Positions 1-5,835 are shown, numbered from the stretch's first letter. The stretch is DNA of 5,835 nucleotides from Lysobacterales bacterium (GCA_026990095.1 JALSIL010000042.1:1-5835); one strand, 5' to 3'. The notes: generated from the sequence alone by a model not told the origin. Program-made: numbers and translations.

Positions 1-1883
1 GTGGTTGGTAAAATATGACGCAATAAACCACCTAATATGGCAAAACCTTTGGTGTGAATCGACCCAGACATATCAGCTCGTCCCTCAATATTAATAACTC
101 CAGCACGCCCAGGGGCAACCGTAGCGGTAATGCGTGATGGAAAACCATAAACAACGGGACCTGCATGAATCACAGCCAAACCATTTACTTCACCAATTTG
201 TTCTCCTGAAGTAAAGATATTTATTGTGCCGTTGGCAAGCATTTGTTGAAATTTTTCAGAAGGCAACCCAGCTCTTAGTTTGGTGCGTCTAATGGCACTA
301 TTGATGTGTTCTGCCTTAACCAATGTGGCTTTTTTCTTTAGTGCTAAAAAGTTACCTTCACGTGCCAAATCAGCAATGCGGGGAAAATTCGTAGTTAATT
401 TGTTTTTGCGAGCACAAATTCGTGCACCATGTTCAATCAAAGCAGCAACACCGGTTTTATCAAAATGCAATAAATTCTCTTCGGCAACCATTCGGGCAAT
501 AACTTGGGCATATTTGTTGAAACTCGACTTGCTTCTTTCAATTTCGGTATCAAAATCGACCAACACCTTAAATAACTGTGGAAAATCAGGATCATGATTA
601 TCTAACATATAATAAGTCTGAGCATCGCCCAATAAAATCACACGAACCTTAACAGGAATTGCTTCTGGCTTTATCGTGGGTTGGGAAAATGGCCATGACA
701 TTTCCGTTGGAACGATTTCCAATAATTGATTTTTTAGGGTACGGGTTAATATCTTCCACGCTCCTGGCTCGGATAATAAATCACGCACATCCAACACTAA
801 AAAGCCACCATTTGCTCGCAACAAAGTTCCTGCAGTAATACTCATGTGATCGGAAAGCTCGGGACCTTTTTCACCCCACTTCGACTCAATGGTTCCCAAT
901 AATTTAGACAAAGTTGGTGAGCGTTCGATAATAATTGGACTGAGGGTGTCATGAGCAATGGCATTGAGTACATTAACACTGTATCTTTTGTGCGGATAAA
1001 ATTCATCTTTGCCTGAATAAAAATACTGTTCAATCACATCTTCCACCACTTCGGACAGGTACTGTTGCACCGCTTTTTCGTGGAACCGTTTTACAATGGC
1101 TGCACTTTGAGCGTGTAAAATTTGGCGTGCCTTTTTTTCTATCTTTTCTTGTGTATTTTCAGCTAATGTGTATTTAATGTGATTAATTTCTTTCATCATT
1201 TCTTGAAATTCAGCATTAAATACCTGTAAATTTTCTTGCACTTTGCTTTGCTGTTGTTTGCTAATTTTTTCTGCAAGAATTAATTCTTGCCATTGTGCTG
1301 GTGCCATTGCTTTTTTATCAACAAGTGGTGCGATTATGGTTTGCACTCCATTTTCTGTTTTTAAATTGAGTAAAGACAAATCGTTTTGTACTAATTTTTC
1401 TTCAAAAGGTTTTGAAATTTTTTCTATTTGTTGCTGTGCTTTTTTCTCCATTAATGCTTTGTCTTGGTTAATATCATCAGCATCGAGAGCATCATTGAGT
1501 TCCTTGGTGATAAAATCAGCAAATTTTTTCATCCAGCGTTTAAAGAATTTCGCTTCCCCTGCTTTTAGAGCAATTAATCGCGGTCGATCTGGCTGTTGAA
1601 AATTTGCCACGTAACAGTGTTCAAACACATCAATTAGCTGTGTCGGGTGATTGTGTAAAAATTCACTCATCATTTTCAAACGTCCCGAACCGTACAACCC
1701 TTTGACAAAGGCATTTTGTCCAAAAGCCCGTGATTCAATGGTGTATTCTAGTGCTTGGATGGCTTGTTTTTGCCCTATAATTTCATTTATAGGCTTAACC
1801 TCTTGGGTGGTTTCAAAATTAAAATCATCACTGTTACAGTGCCAGCGAACTTGTTTCCAATTGAGTTTGGTATTATTTGTCAT
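1..1883 (-). CDS. Lon-related AAA+ protease (AAA_32/Lon_C family), C-terminus cut by window edge
   Basis: This is a cytoplasmic ATP-dependent protease of the Lon-related family (AAA_32 ATPase fused to a Lon-type Ser-Lys peptidase), expected to unfold and degrade proteins as a ring. The frame is open for 627 complete codons from ATG 1883 down to the edge; family members are about 800 residues. An in-frame TGA (1889-1887) fixes this ATG as the first possible start; no Shine-Dalgarno is visible. Seen in order: GQKQAIQAL (37-45) leading into a Walker A-like loop GLYGSGRL (62-69); a long charged helical, probably coiled-coil insertion (about 105-275); Walker B region GGFLVLDVRDLL (359-370); sensor-1-like VILLGD (415-420); DPDFPQLFKVLVDFD (431-445); a lid segment with ARKNKL (491-496); and the start of the peptidase domain, GEVNGLAV (564-571) and SRITATVAPGRAGV (583-596). 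The catalytic Ser and Lys lie beyond the edge. Walker A is degenerate: Arg68 and Leu69 replace the usual Lys and Thr/Ser. Family assignment is confident; substrates are unknown. Confidence 0.93.
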   Translation of the reverse strand, partial: MTNNTKLNWKQVRWHCNSDDFNFETTQEVKPINEIIGQKQAIQALEYTIESRAFGQNAFVKGLYGSGRLKMMSEFLHNHPTQLIDVFEHCYVANFQQPDRPRLIALKAGEAKFFKRWMKKFADFITKELNDALDADDINQDKALMEKKAQQQIEKISKPFEEKLVQNDLSLLNLKTENGVQTIIAPLVDKKAMAPAQWQELILAEKISKQQQSKVQENLQVFNAEFQEMMKEINHIKYTLAENTQEKIEKKARQILHAQSAAIVKRFHEKAVQQYLSEVVEDVIEQYFYSGKDEFYPHKRYSVNVLNAIAHDTLSPIIIERSPTLSKLLGTIESKWGEKGPELSDHMSITAGTLLRANGGFLVLDVRDLLSEPGAWKILTRTLKNQLLEIVPTEMSWPFSQPTIKPEAIPVKVRVILLGDAQTYYMLDNHDPDFPQLFKVLVDFDTEIERSKSSFNKYAQVIARMVAEENLLHFDKTGVAALIEHGARICARKNKLTTNFPRIADLAREGNFLALKKKATLVKAEHINSAIRRTKLRAGLPSEKFQQMLANGTINIFTSGEQIGEVNGLAVIHAGPVVYGFPSRITATVAPGRAGVINIEGRADMSGSIHTKGFAILGGLLRHILPT

Positions 1884-1900
1884 ATTTCATTTACTATTGC

Positions 1901-1927
1901 TTGCATAAGTTATTATCTGATTATACA
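1901..1927 (+). promoter_or_regulatory. Weak putative promoter for lysCA
   Basis: On the plus strand TTGCAT (1901-1906) and TATACA (1922-1927) are 15 bp apart, shorter than the usual 16-18. An alternative -35, TTGCTT (1897-1902), gives 19 bp; an alternative -10, TATTAT (1911-1916), pairs with TTTACT (1890-1895). None is convincing. A promoter for lysCA is expected here from layout, but its exact position is not resolved by reading alone. Confidence 0.22.
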
Positions 1928-1947
1928 TTCAAAAAAAAATATTTCGA
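1920..1947 (-). promoter_or_regulatory. Putative sigma-70 promoter for the Lon-related protease
   Basis: Read on the minus strand, 1925-1920 is a perfect TATAAT and 1947-1942 is TCGAAA (4 of 6 matches to TTGACA), separated by 16 bp. Transcription would begin near 1912, giving a leader of about 29 nt. The -10 match is strong and the -35 weak, in an AT-rich setting where chance matches are common. Confidence 0.4.
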
Positions 1948-1956
1948 CTATTTACT

Positions 1957-4488
1957 ATGAATGAGCCAAACCCTATCGTTGTCCTTAAATTTGGTGGCAC
2001 CAGTGTGTCAAATTTATGCCGTTGGCAACAAATTTTAACGATTGTTCAACAACGCTTAAAACAAGGCTTGCGTGTTATCATTGTTCACTCTGCCAAATCG
2101 GGCATTACCAATCTGTTGGAAAAATTTGCCCAAAACTTGGATACGGCTTTAATTACCGAAATAAAGACCTCTTTGCAACAACTTGCCAAAGAGTTAAATG
2201 TTAAGGTACGAATTGATAAACAAGTTGATAAATTGCACCAATTCAGTCAAAAAGATGCACTTGAGGCTTATGAAATTGCTCAAGTTTTAAGCTTTGGCGA
2301 ATTGATGACTTCATTAATTGCTTACGATTACTTATCAACACAATTAACAGTTGAAAAACTAAACCCAAAAAATATTTTTATCAGCCACACCGATGACAAC
2401 CGTGCTTTGGCCACTCGAATATTATCTGCTAAATGCCACATAAAACCCATTGAATTTAAGGGTCAATGTGCCATTATGCCAGGATTTATTGCAGCAGACA
2501 CCAAAGGTAATACAGTTGTTCTTGGCCGTGGTGGTTCGGATACATCGGCTTGTTCACTTGCAGTTGCAGTCAATGCCAAACGCGTCGAAATTTGGACAGA
2601 TGTGCACGGTATTTTTAGTGCCAATCCGCACGTTGTGCCTACCGCTTGCTTAATTGAGAAAATAGGCTATGAAGAAGCACGTGAAATTGCTGCCAGCGGC
2701 GGTAAGGTTTTACACCCTCGCTGTATTTTACCCGCTGAACAAAACAACATCCCCATTCATATTTACAACACCCAAGATGCAAAAGCACATGGAACTATTA
2801 TAAAAAAGGGTTACGAATCCACTTCACCACGTGTGCGTGCCATTAATGTTCGCCATAAAATAACCTTAGTGTCTATGGACTCAATGAACATGTGGCATCA
2901 AGCGGGTTTTATGGGGAAAATATTTGCTGTTTACGAAAAACTAGGGCTATCAATCGACATTGTGGTGACGGCTCAAACCAATGTAACCATCTCATTAGAC
3001 ACCGCTGATAACATCATCAGTCCAATTATTCTTGAAGAGTTACAACAAATGCTCTCTGTGTTTTGCGAGGTCAAAATAATTAAAAATTGTTCAGCTGTCA
3101 CCTTGGTTGGATACCGAATGCGTGCCTTATTGGGTGAAATTGCTCCAATAATATCCAGCTTTGCTGAACAACGCATTTACTTAACTTCTCAATCTTCTAA
3201 TGATTTAAACACCAGTATAGTTGTGAATGAAGACCAGGCAGACAAATTACTCATCGCCTTACATGAAGGTTTAATTGCAACACACGCCAATCAATACGGG
3301 TTTGGAGCAACTTGGGAGCAACTTATTACTAAACAAGGTCAAACAATGAAAACCAAACCAACGTGGTGGCAAGAAAATAAAGACAAGTTAATTGCACTTG
3401 CTCAACAAAATTCTCCGTGTTATGTCTATCACCTGGACACAATCGTTTATCAAATCAATCAACTTAAAAAGTTAACAAGCATTGATAAAATGTTTTTTGC
3501 CATGAAGTCTAATTCTAACCCTGAAGTCCTTAAAACCATTCATGCCAATGGTGTTGGTCTTGAAACGGTCTCTCCTGGTGAGATAAATAGAGTTGAAAAC
3601 ACACTTTCAGGTATTCAAAAGGATGACCTGTTGTTTACCCCTAATTTTGCACCTATCCAAGAATACCAATTAGCCTTAGACAAAGGCCTGCATGTCACTA
3701 TTGACAATAAATTTATATTAGAGCAATACCCCGATGTTTTTGCCAACCAATCATTAATCTTACGCCTAGATCCAGGTCATGGCAGTGGTCATCATAAATA
3801 TGTTCGAACCGCTGGGGAACACTCAAAATTTGGCATACACCATTCGGAACTTGTTGAAATAAAACAATTTTGCGACCAATACAATGTTACCATTAAAGGT
3901 TTGCATTCTCATGCAGGTAGCGGAATTTTGGAACACCAAAACTGGGACAGAATCCTTGCTTATTTAACCGATCAAATGCAAATATTCACTGACGTTACCA
4001 TTATAAATATGGGCGGCGGTTATGGGATTACAGAAAATCCTTATGAAAAAGGTTTGGACATGCTCAAATTGAATGCCATCATTTCACGTTACAAGAAACA
4101 ATTCCCGCAAGTGCAATTTTGGATGGAGCCGGGGCGTTATTTAGTGGCTAATGCAGGCGTATTGCTCGCCAAAGTAACGCAAACTAAAGTCAAAGGCAAC
4201 AGCGGATATATTGGTTTGGAAACTGGCATGAATTCATTGATTCGCCCTGCACTTTACAGTGCTTGGCATAATATTGTCAATTTATCCAAATTGGATAAAA
4301 CTCCTGAAATTACGGCAACCGTAGTTGGGCCCATGTGTGAAACGGGTGATATATTGGGTGTTGACAGAAAACTACCACAAACCGATGCGGGCGATGTGTT
4401 TCTTATTGCCAACAGTGGAGCTTATGGCTTTTCAATGGCATCTCGTTATAACTTACGAGAGCCAGCAAAAGAGATTATTTTTGAATAA
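1957..4488 (+). CDS. lysCA: Bifunctional aspartate kinase / diaminopimelate decarboxylase (LysC-LysA fusion)
   Basis: This 843-residue cytoplasmic enzyme joins the first step of the aspartate pathway (ATP-dependent phosphorylation of aspartate) to the last step of lysine synthesis (PLP-dependent decarboxylation of meso-diaminopimelate). Kinase half: KFGGTSV (11-17), SFGELMTS (112-119), GRGGSDTSA (190-198), WTDVHGIFSANP (213-224), SGGKVLHPR (247-255), then two ACT-type regulatory segments (about 300-450) including QSSNDLNTSIVV (412-423). A linker of about 20 residues follows. Decarboxylase half (about 470-843): PLP-lysine motif FFAMKSNSN with Lys517, HSHAGSG (650-656), GGGYGI (686-691), EPGRY (724-728), CETGD (794-798, usually CESGD) and GAYGFSMASRYN (821-832). 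All expected catalytic motifs are present in both halves, so both activities are likely. Fusions in this order are known in Gammaproteobacteria. The ACT segments suggest allosteric control, probably by lysine or threonine (inference). ATG 1957 begins just before the kinase core; no Shine-Dalgarno is seen. The gene stands alone between oppositely oriented neighbours. Confidence 0.96.
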   Translation: MNEPNPIVVLKFGGTSVSNLCRWQQILTIVQQRLKQGLRVIIVHSAKSGITNLLEKFAQNLDTALITEIKTSLQQLAKELNVKVRIDKQVDKLHQFSQKDALEAYEIAQVLSFGELMTSLIAYDYLSTQLTVEKLNPKNIFISHTDDNRALATRILSAKCHIKPIEFKGQCAIMPGFIAADTKGNTVVLGRGGSDTSACSLAVAVNAKRVEIWTDVHGIFSANPHVVPTACLIEKIGYEEAREIAASGGKVLHPRCILPAEQNNIPIHIYNTQDAKAHGTIIKKGYESTSPRVRAINVRHKITLVSMDSMNMWHQAGFMGKIFAVYEKLGLSIDIVVTAQTNVTISLDTADNIISPIILEELQQMLSVFCEVKIIKNCSAVTLVGYRMRALLGEIAPIISSFAEQRIYLTSQSSNDLNTSIVVNEDQADKLLIALHEGLIATHANQYGFGATWEQLITKQGQTMKTKPTWWQENKDKLIALAQQNSPCYVYHLDTIVYQINQLKKLTSIDKMFFAMKSNSNPEVLKTIHANGVGLETVSPGEINRVENTLSGIQKDDLLFTPNFAPIQEYQLALDKGLHVTIDNKFILEQYPDVFANQSLILRLDPGHGSGHHKYVRTAGEHSKFGIHHSELVEIKQFCDQYNVTIKGLHSHAGSGILEHQNWDRILAYLTDQMQIFTDVTIINMGGGYGITENPYEKGLDMLKLNAIISRYKKQFPQVQFWMEPGRYLVANAGVLLAKVTQTKVKGNSGYIGLETGMNSLIRPALYSAWHNIVNLSKLDKTPEITATVVGPMCETGDILGVDRKLPQTDAGDVFLIANSGAYGFSMASRYNLREPAKEIIFE

Positions 4489-4493
4489 ACTCA

Positions 4494-4507
4494 GTTAAAA
4501 TATTAAC
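4494..4507. other. Short inverted repeat in the convergent gap (weak hairpin)
   Basis: GTTAA (4494-4498) and TTAAC (4503-4507) flank AATA, a 5-bp, nearly all-A/T stem directly after the lysCA stop. No U-tract follows on either strand. It is too weak to call an intrinsic terminator, though it is the only dyad between the two convergent genes. Termination may rely on Rho or on collision of the two transcripts (inference). Confidence 0.3.
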
Positions 4508-4521
4508 GTAAAATATTAACG
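4496..4521. repeat. Perfect 13-bp tandem duplication at the end of the flavoprotein gene
   Basis: TAAAATATTAACG occurs at 4496-4508 and again, without a spacer, at 4509-4521. The second copy contains the stop codon (4518-4516) and the last codon (Arg) of the minus-strand flavoprotein gene, so each unit carries a CGT-TAA on that strand. Loss or gain of a unit would leave both neighbouring proteins unchanged, as the lysCA stop ends at 4488. This looks like a slippage duplication in neutral spacer DNA. Confidence 0.85.
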
Positions 4522-5643
4522 CAGTTGACGCAAATACCACCATTCAAAAAAGCTTTTTGCCCAATGGAATATTCGCAATGGCGGTAACACAAACTGTCTT
4601 TTTTCATTTCTGAGTGTAAATACGCCTTTGTTATTGCTATCAATTATGCACATTAACTCTGGCTTAAATGTAGCAATAGCGGGTTTGTCAGCAAGAGAAT
4701 TTAGCAAATTTTCGGCTGCTGCTTCTGCCTGTAAGTCCGCCATATGGGCTTGTTTAGGCATCCATCCAGGACCTTGAAAACTGCCCGAATCTCCAGCCAC
4801 ATAAACATTTTTCATCCCTTCGACTTCGCAGTGTTTTGTCGCCTTTAATAAACCGCCTTCTGATAGTGGTAAATCAGCATTTTTAAACCATTTATTACCC
4901 GTCATACCTGGCATAAATAGTATTAAATCCGCATGAAATTCACCGCCCTCTGTTTTGACTTTATCGGCTTGGAAACCTTTCATTTTATGACCCAAATGCG
5001 TCTCGATATTTAATTTTTTCATGCGTGACAAAATGCCTTCAACGGCTTTTTCTCCCATGCGAATTCCGGGTTTTGGTGCGGGACAAAAGAACACCAGTTT
5101 AAATTTATCCCGACGCTTTTCTGCTCGTAGTTGTTGATCTAAACCAAATAAAAATTCAAACATTGGTCCACCTCGCATGGCAGATTTTTCTTTCGGATTA
5201 GAGGCAAAACCAATGGCAATAGTTCCACCATCCATTTCTTTTATCCTGTCGCGAATTTTTATAGCTGCAGGAATACCTTCACACGGAGTGATTGCATGTT
5301 CTATACCTGGTAGCTTTTTAATAAAACGACCACCAGTTGCAATAATAAGCCCATCATTTGCTACATCACCATTTGTCGTTTCAACAACTCTTCCATTGTC
5401 TTTTAGTCCAGTCACATGCCCTTGATGAAATTTAATATTGTATTTACTAATAAAATTATCCAAAGGCACAATCAAATCACTGGCTTGACGGCGACCTGAG
5501 GGTATCCATATTAAACTTGGCAAATAGATAAATTCTTTGTTGGCTGCCACCAAGGTGATTTCGCAATTCTTATCAAGTTTTCTTATCTGACGAATCGCTG
5601 TTAATGCTGCAAAACCTGCACCCAGTATGGTAATTTTTTTCAT
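4516..5643 (-). CDS. FAD-dependent oxidoreductase, sulfide:quinone oxidoreductase / flavocytochrome c-like
   Basis: This 375-residue flavoprotein belongs to the superfamily of sulfide:quinone oxidoreductases (SQR) and flavocytochrome c sulfide dehydrogenases, which pass electrons from sulfide via FAD to quinone or cytochrome. Seen: N-terminal Rossmann motif GAGFAAL (8-14), PSLIWIPSG (42-50), ATGGRF (102-107), GGPMFEFLFG (158-167), second FAD motif AGDSGSF (283-289), PKQAHMAD (296-303), and an aromatic C-terminus HWAKSFFEWWYL (360-371) that could dip into the membrane. Cysteines are at 27, 121, 187, 272 and 332. By remembered alignment to Acidithiobacillus SQR, Cys121 and Cys332 match the first and third conserved cysteines, but the second is Arg157. 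Substrate is therefore uncertain. ATG 5643 is chosen because it starts directly at the Rossmann fold; GTG 5694 and ATG 5658 would add 17 or 5 non-conserved residues. No strong Shine-Dalgarno and no signal peptide are seen. It converges on lysCA with a 27-bp gap and has an FNR-type box upstream. Confidence 0.88.
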   Translation of the reverse strand: MKKITILGAGFAALTAIRQIRKLDKNCEITLVAANKEFIYLPSLIWIPSGRRQASDLIVPLDNFISKYNIKFHQGHVTGLKDNGRVVETTNGDVANDGLIIATGGRFIKKLPGIEHAITPCEGIPAAIKIRDRIKEMDGGTIAIGFASNPKEKSAMRGGPMFEFLFGLDQQLRAEKRRDKFKLVFFCPAPKPGIRMGEKAVEGILSRMKKLNIETHLGHKMKGFQADKVKTEGGEFHADLILFMPGMTGNKWFKNADLPLSEGGLLKATKHCEVEGMKNVYVAGDSGSFQGPGWMPKQAHMADLQAEAAAENLLNSLADKPAIATFKPELMCIIDSNNKGVFTLRNEKRQFVLPPLRIFHWAKSFFEWWYLRQLR

Positions 5644-5700
5644 AAGATTCAATTGCATTGGTTTTAAAGGAGTTATTGTAGAACAAATATGCACTCAAGC

Positions 5701-5732
5701 CAAGTTATATTAGCCCGCACTAATATAACTTG
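5701..5732. repeat. Perfect 13-bp inverted repeat with 6-nt loop
   Basis: CAAGTTATATTAG (5701-5713) and its exact complement CTAATATAACTTG (5720-5732) flank CCCGCA. Neither side is followed by a T-run, and the neighbours are divergent, so a terminator is unlikely. It sits 57 bp ahead of the flavoprotein ATG. If the promoter is placed by the FNR box, transcription would start inside the right arm near 5726-5729. It could be an operator for a dimeric regulator or, if transcription starts at its edge, a 5' mRNA stem-loop. Function is inferred only. Confidence 0.85.
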
Positions 5733-5761
5733 ACTGTAATACCCCATGTCCTGTTTTAACC

Positions 5762-5775
5762 TTGATTAAAATCAA
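5762..5775. promoter_or_regulatory. Consensus FNR/Anr-type binding site
   Basis: TTGAT-TAAA-ATCAA is an exact match to the FNR-family consensus TTGAT-N4-ATCAA, and the symmetry extends by one base pair on each side (C 5761, G 5776). FNR-family proteins activate or repress genes in response to low oxygen (FNR, Anr) or nitric oxide (Dnr). The centre (5768.5) is about 40-42 bp from an inferred minus-strand start near 5727, close to the class II activator position, so the flavoprotein gene is the more likely target. For the plus-strand gene, a class II start would fall downstream of its ATG, so there the site would more plausibly repress. Confidence 0.72.
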
Positions 5776-5795
5776 GCAATGCGCCTAACTGAAAT

Positions 5796-5799
5796 GAGG
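5796..5799 (+). promoter_or_regulatory. Shine-Dalgarno GAGG for the right-edge gene
   Basis: GAGG lies six bases before ATG 5806, an ideal spacing. It is the only clear Shine-Dalgarno in the window and is the main evidence that the cut-off frame at the right edge is a real gene. Confidence 0.6.
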
Positions 5800-5805
5800 T
5801 ATTCT

Positions 5806-5835
5806 ATGGTTGAGATACGAGAAAGCACGGTGTTT
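5806..5835 (+). CDS. Start of an unidentified gene, cut by the right edge
   Basis: Only ten codons are visible, reading MVEIRESTVF, with a good Shine-Dalgarno (GAGG 5796-5799) upstream. This is too short to assign a family, and I do not recognise it. It is transcribed divergently from the SQR-like flavoprotein and shares its regulatory region, including the FNR-type site, so a redox- or oxygen-linked role is possible but unproven. Confidence 0.5.
   Translation, partial: MVEIRESTVF

Larger units (their letters stand above)
1884..1956. promoter_or_regulatory. Divergent promoter region between the Lon-related protease and lysCA
   Basis: This 73-bp, very AT-rich gap separates two divergent start codons, so both promoters must lie here or inside the genes. 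It contains a run of nine A (1931-1939). The candidate -10 boxes for the two directions overlap at 1920-1927, which would make the promoters compete. Neither start codon has a recognisable Shine-Dalgarno. No operator dyad or lysine riboswitch is visible, and the space is too short for a lysine riboswitch. The role is inferred from position. Confidence 0.6.
5644..5805. promoter_or_regulatory. Divergent regulatory region with FNR box and inverted repeat
   Basis: This 162-bp gap lies between the minus-strand flavoprotein start (5643) and a plus-strand start (5806). It contains a 13-bp perfect inverted repeat (5701-5732) and a consensus FNR-type palindrome (5762-5775). Between them, minus-strand TACAGT (5738-5733) or TATTAC (5741-5736) could be the -10 of the flavoprotein promoter. 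On the plus strand TTGACT (5730-5735, 5 of 6) with TTTAAC (5755-5760), preceded by a TGn, could serve the right-hand gene, though its 19-bp spacer is long. The region probably holds both promoters (inference). Confidence 0.6.

Noticed and set aside
842..1033. Minus-strand open frame inside the protease gene
   Set aside because: It is in a different frame from the long open frame with conserved motifs and has no recognisable features.
280..1908. Plus-strand open frames at 280-597, 1243-1599, 1651-1908 and 1755-1964
   Set aside because: All lie wholly or mostly antisense to the continuous minus-strand Lon-related gene, whose family motifs are clear; their translations are low-complexity and rich in Ser, Phe and Cys, typical of antisense shadows.
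1884..1956. Lysine riboswitch upstream of lysCA
   Set aside because: The gap is only 73 bp and has no folded architecture; lysine riboswitches need well over 150 nt.
2016..3176. Small open frames inside lysCA on both strands (2016-2204, 2450-2653, 2973-3176)
   Set aside because: They overlap highly conserved kinase coding sequence and have no independent support.
5177..5425. Plus-strand open frame antisense to the flavoprotein gene
   Set aside because: Shadow of the conserved flavoprotein coding sequence.
5644..5694. N-terminal extension of the flavoprotein from GTG 5694
   Set aside because: The extra 17 residues precede the Rossmann motif, resemble nothing in the family and have no ribosome binding site; ATG 5643 begins right at the fold.
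5701..5732. Inverted repeat as an intrinsic terminator
   Set aside because: The stem is A/T-rich, no T-run follows on either strand, and no gene ends nearby since both neighbours start here.
5689..5733. 14-codon plus-strand frame after an AAAGGAG motif (5667-5673)
   Set aside because: The motif is about 15 bases from the ATG, too far for initiation, and the frame is mostly the inverted repeat.

Overview
The window is a compact, AT-rich bacterial chromosomal segment with three well-supported genes and the first codons of a fourth. The gene types point to a gammaproteobacterium: a Lon-related AAA+ protease, an aspartate kinase fused to diaminopimelate decarboxylase (known from Xanthomonadaceae and some other Gammaproteobacteria), a sulfide:quinone-reductase-like flavoprotein, and a textbook FNR-type site. 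The SQR-like protein and low GC would suit a sulfur-oxidising lineage, but that placement is inference. No mobile element, CRISPR array, tRNA, rRNA or phage gene was seen.

Layout. Positions 1-1883, minus strand: a Lon-related protease that runs off the left edge before its catalytic Ser-Lys dyad. Positions 1884-1956: a 73-bp divergent promoter region. Positions 1957-4488, plus strand: the bifunctional LysC-LysA enzyme (first and last steps of lysine synthesis from aspartate). Positions 4489-4515: a 27-bp convergent gap with no clear intrinsic terminator, entered by a perfect 13-bp tandem duplication. Positions 4516-5643, minus strand: an FAD oxidoreductase of the SQR/flavocytochrome c superfamily. 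Positions 5644-5805: a 162-bp divergent regulatory region with a 13-bp perfect inverted repeat and a consensus FNR box. Positions 5806-5835, plus strand: the first ten codons of an unidentified gene with a good Shine-Dalgarno.

The genes do not form one operon; their directions alternate (minus, plus, minus, plus), so each probably has its own promoter. Lysine/diaminopimelate synthesis, protein quality control and flavin redox chemistry are functionally separate here. The most informative regulatory stretch is 5700-5800, where the FNR box sits close to the class II activation distance from a possible promoter for the flavoprotein, whose transcript would begin inside the inverted repeat.

I did not find evidence for an undescribed multi-gene system. 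The points most worth a second look are the missing second redox cysteine in the SQR-like protein, the FNR box plus dyad ahead of it, the degenerate Walker A of the protease, and a possible internal start that could release the decarboxylase half of LysCA.
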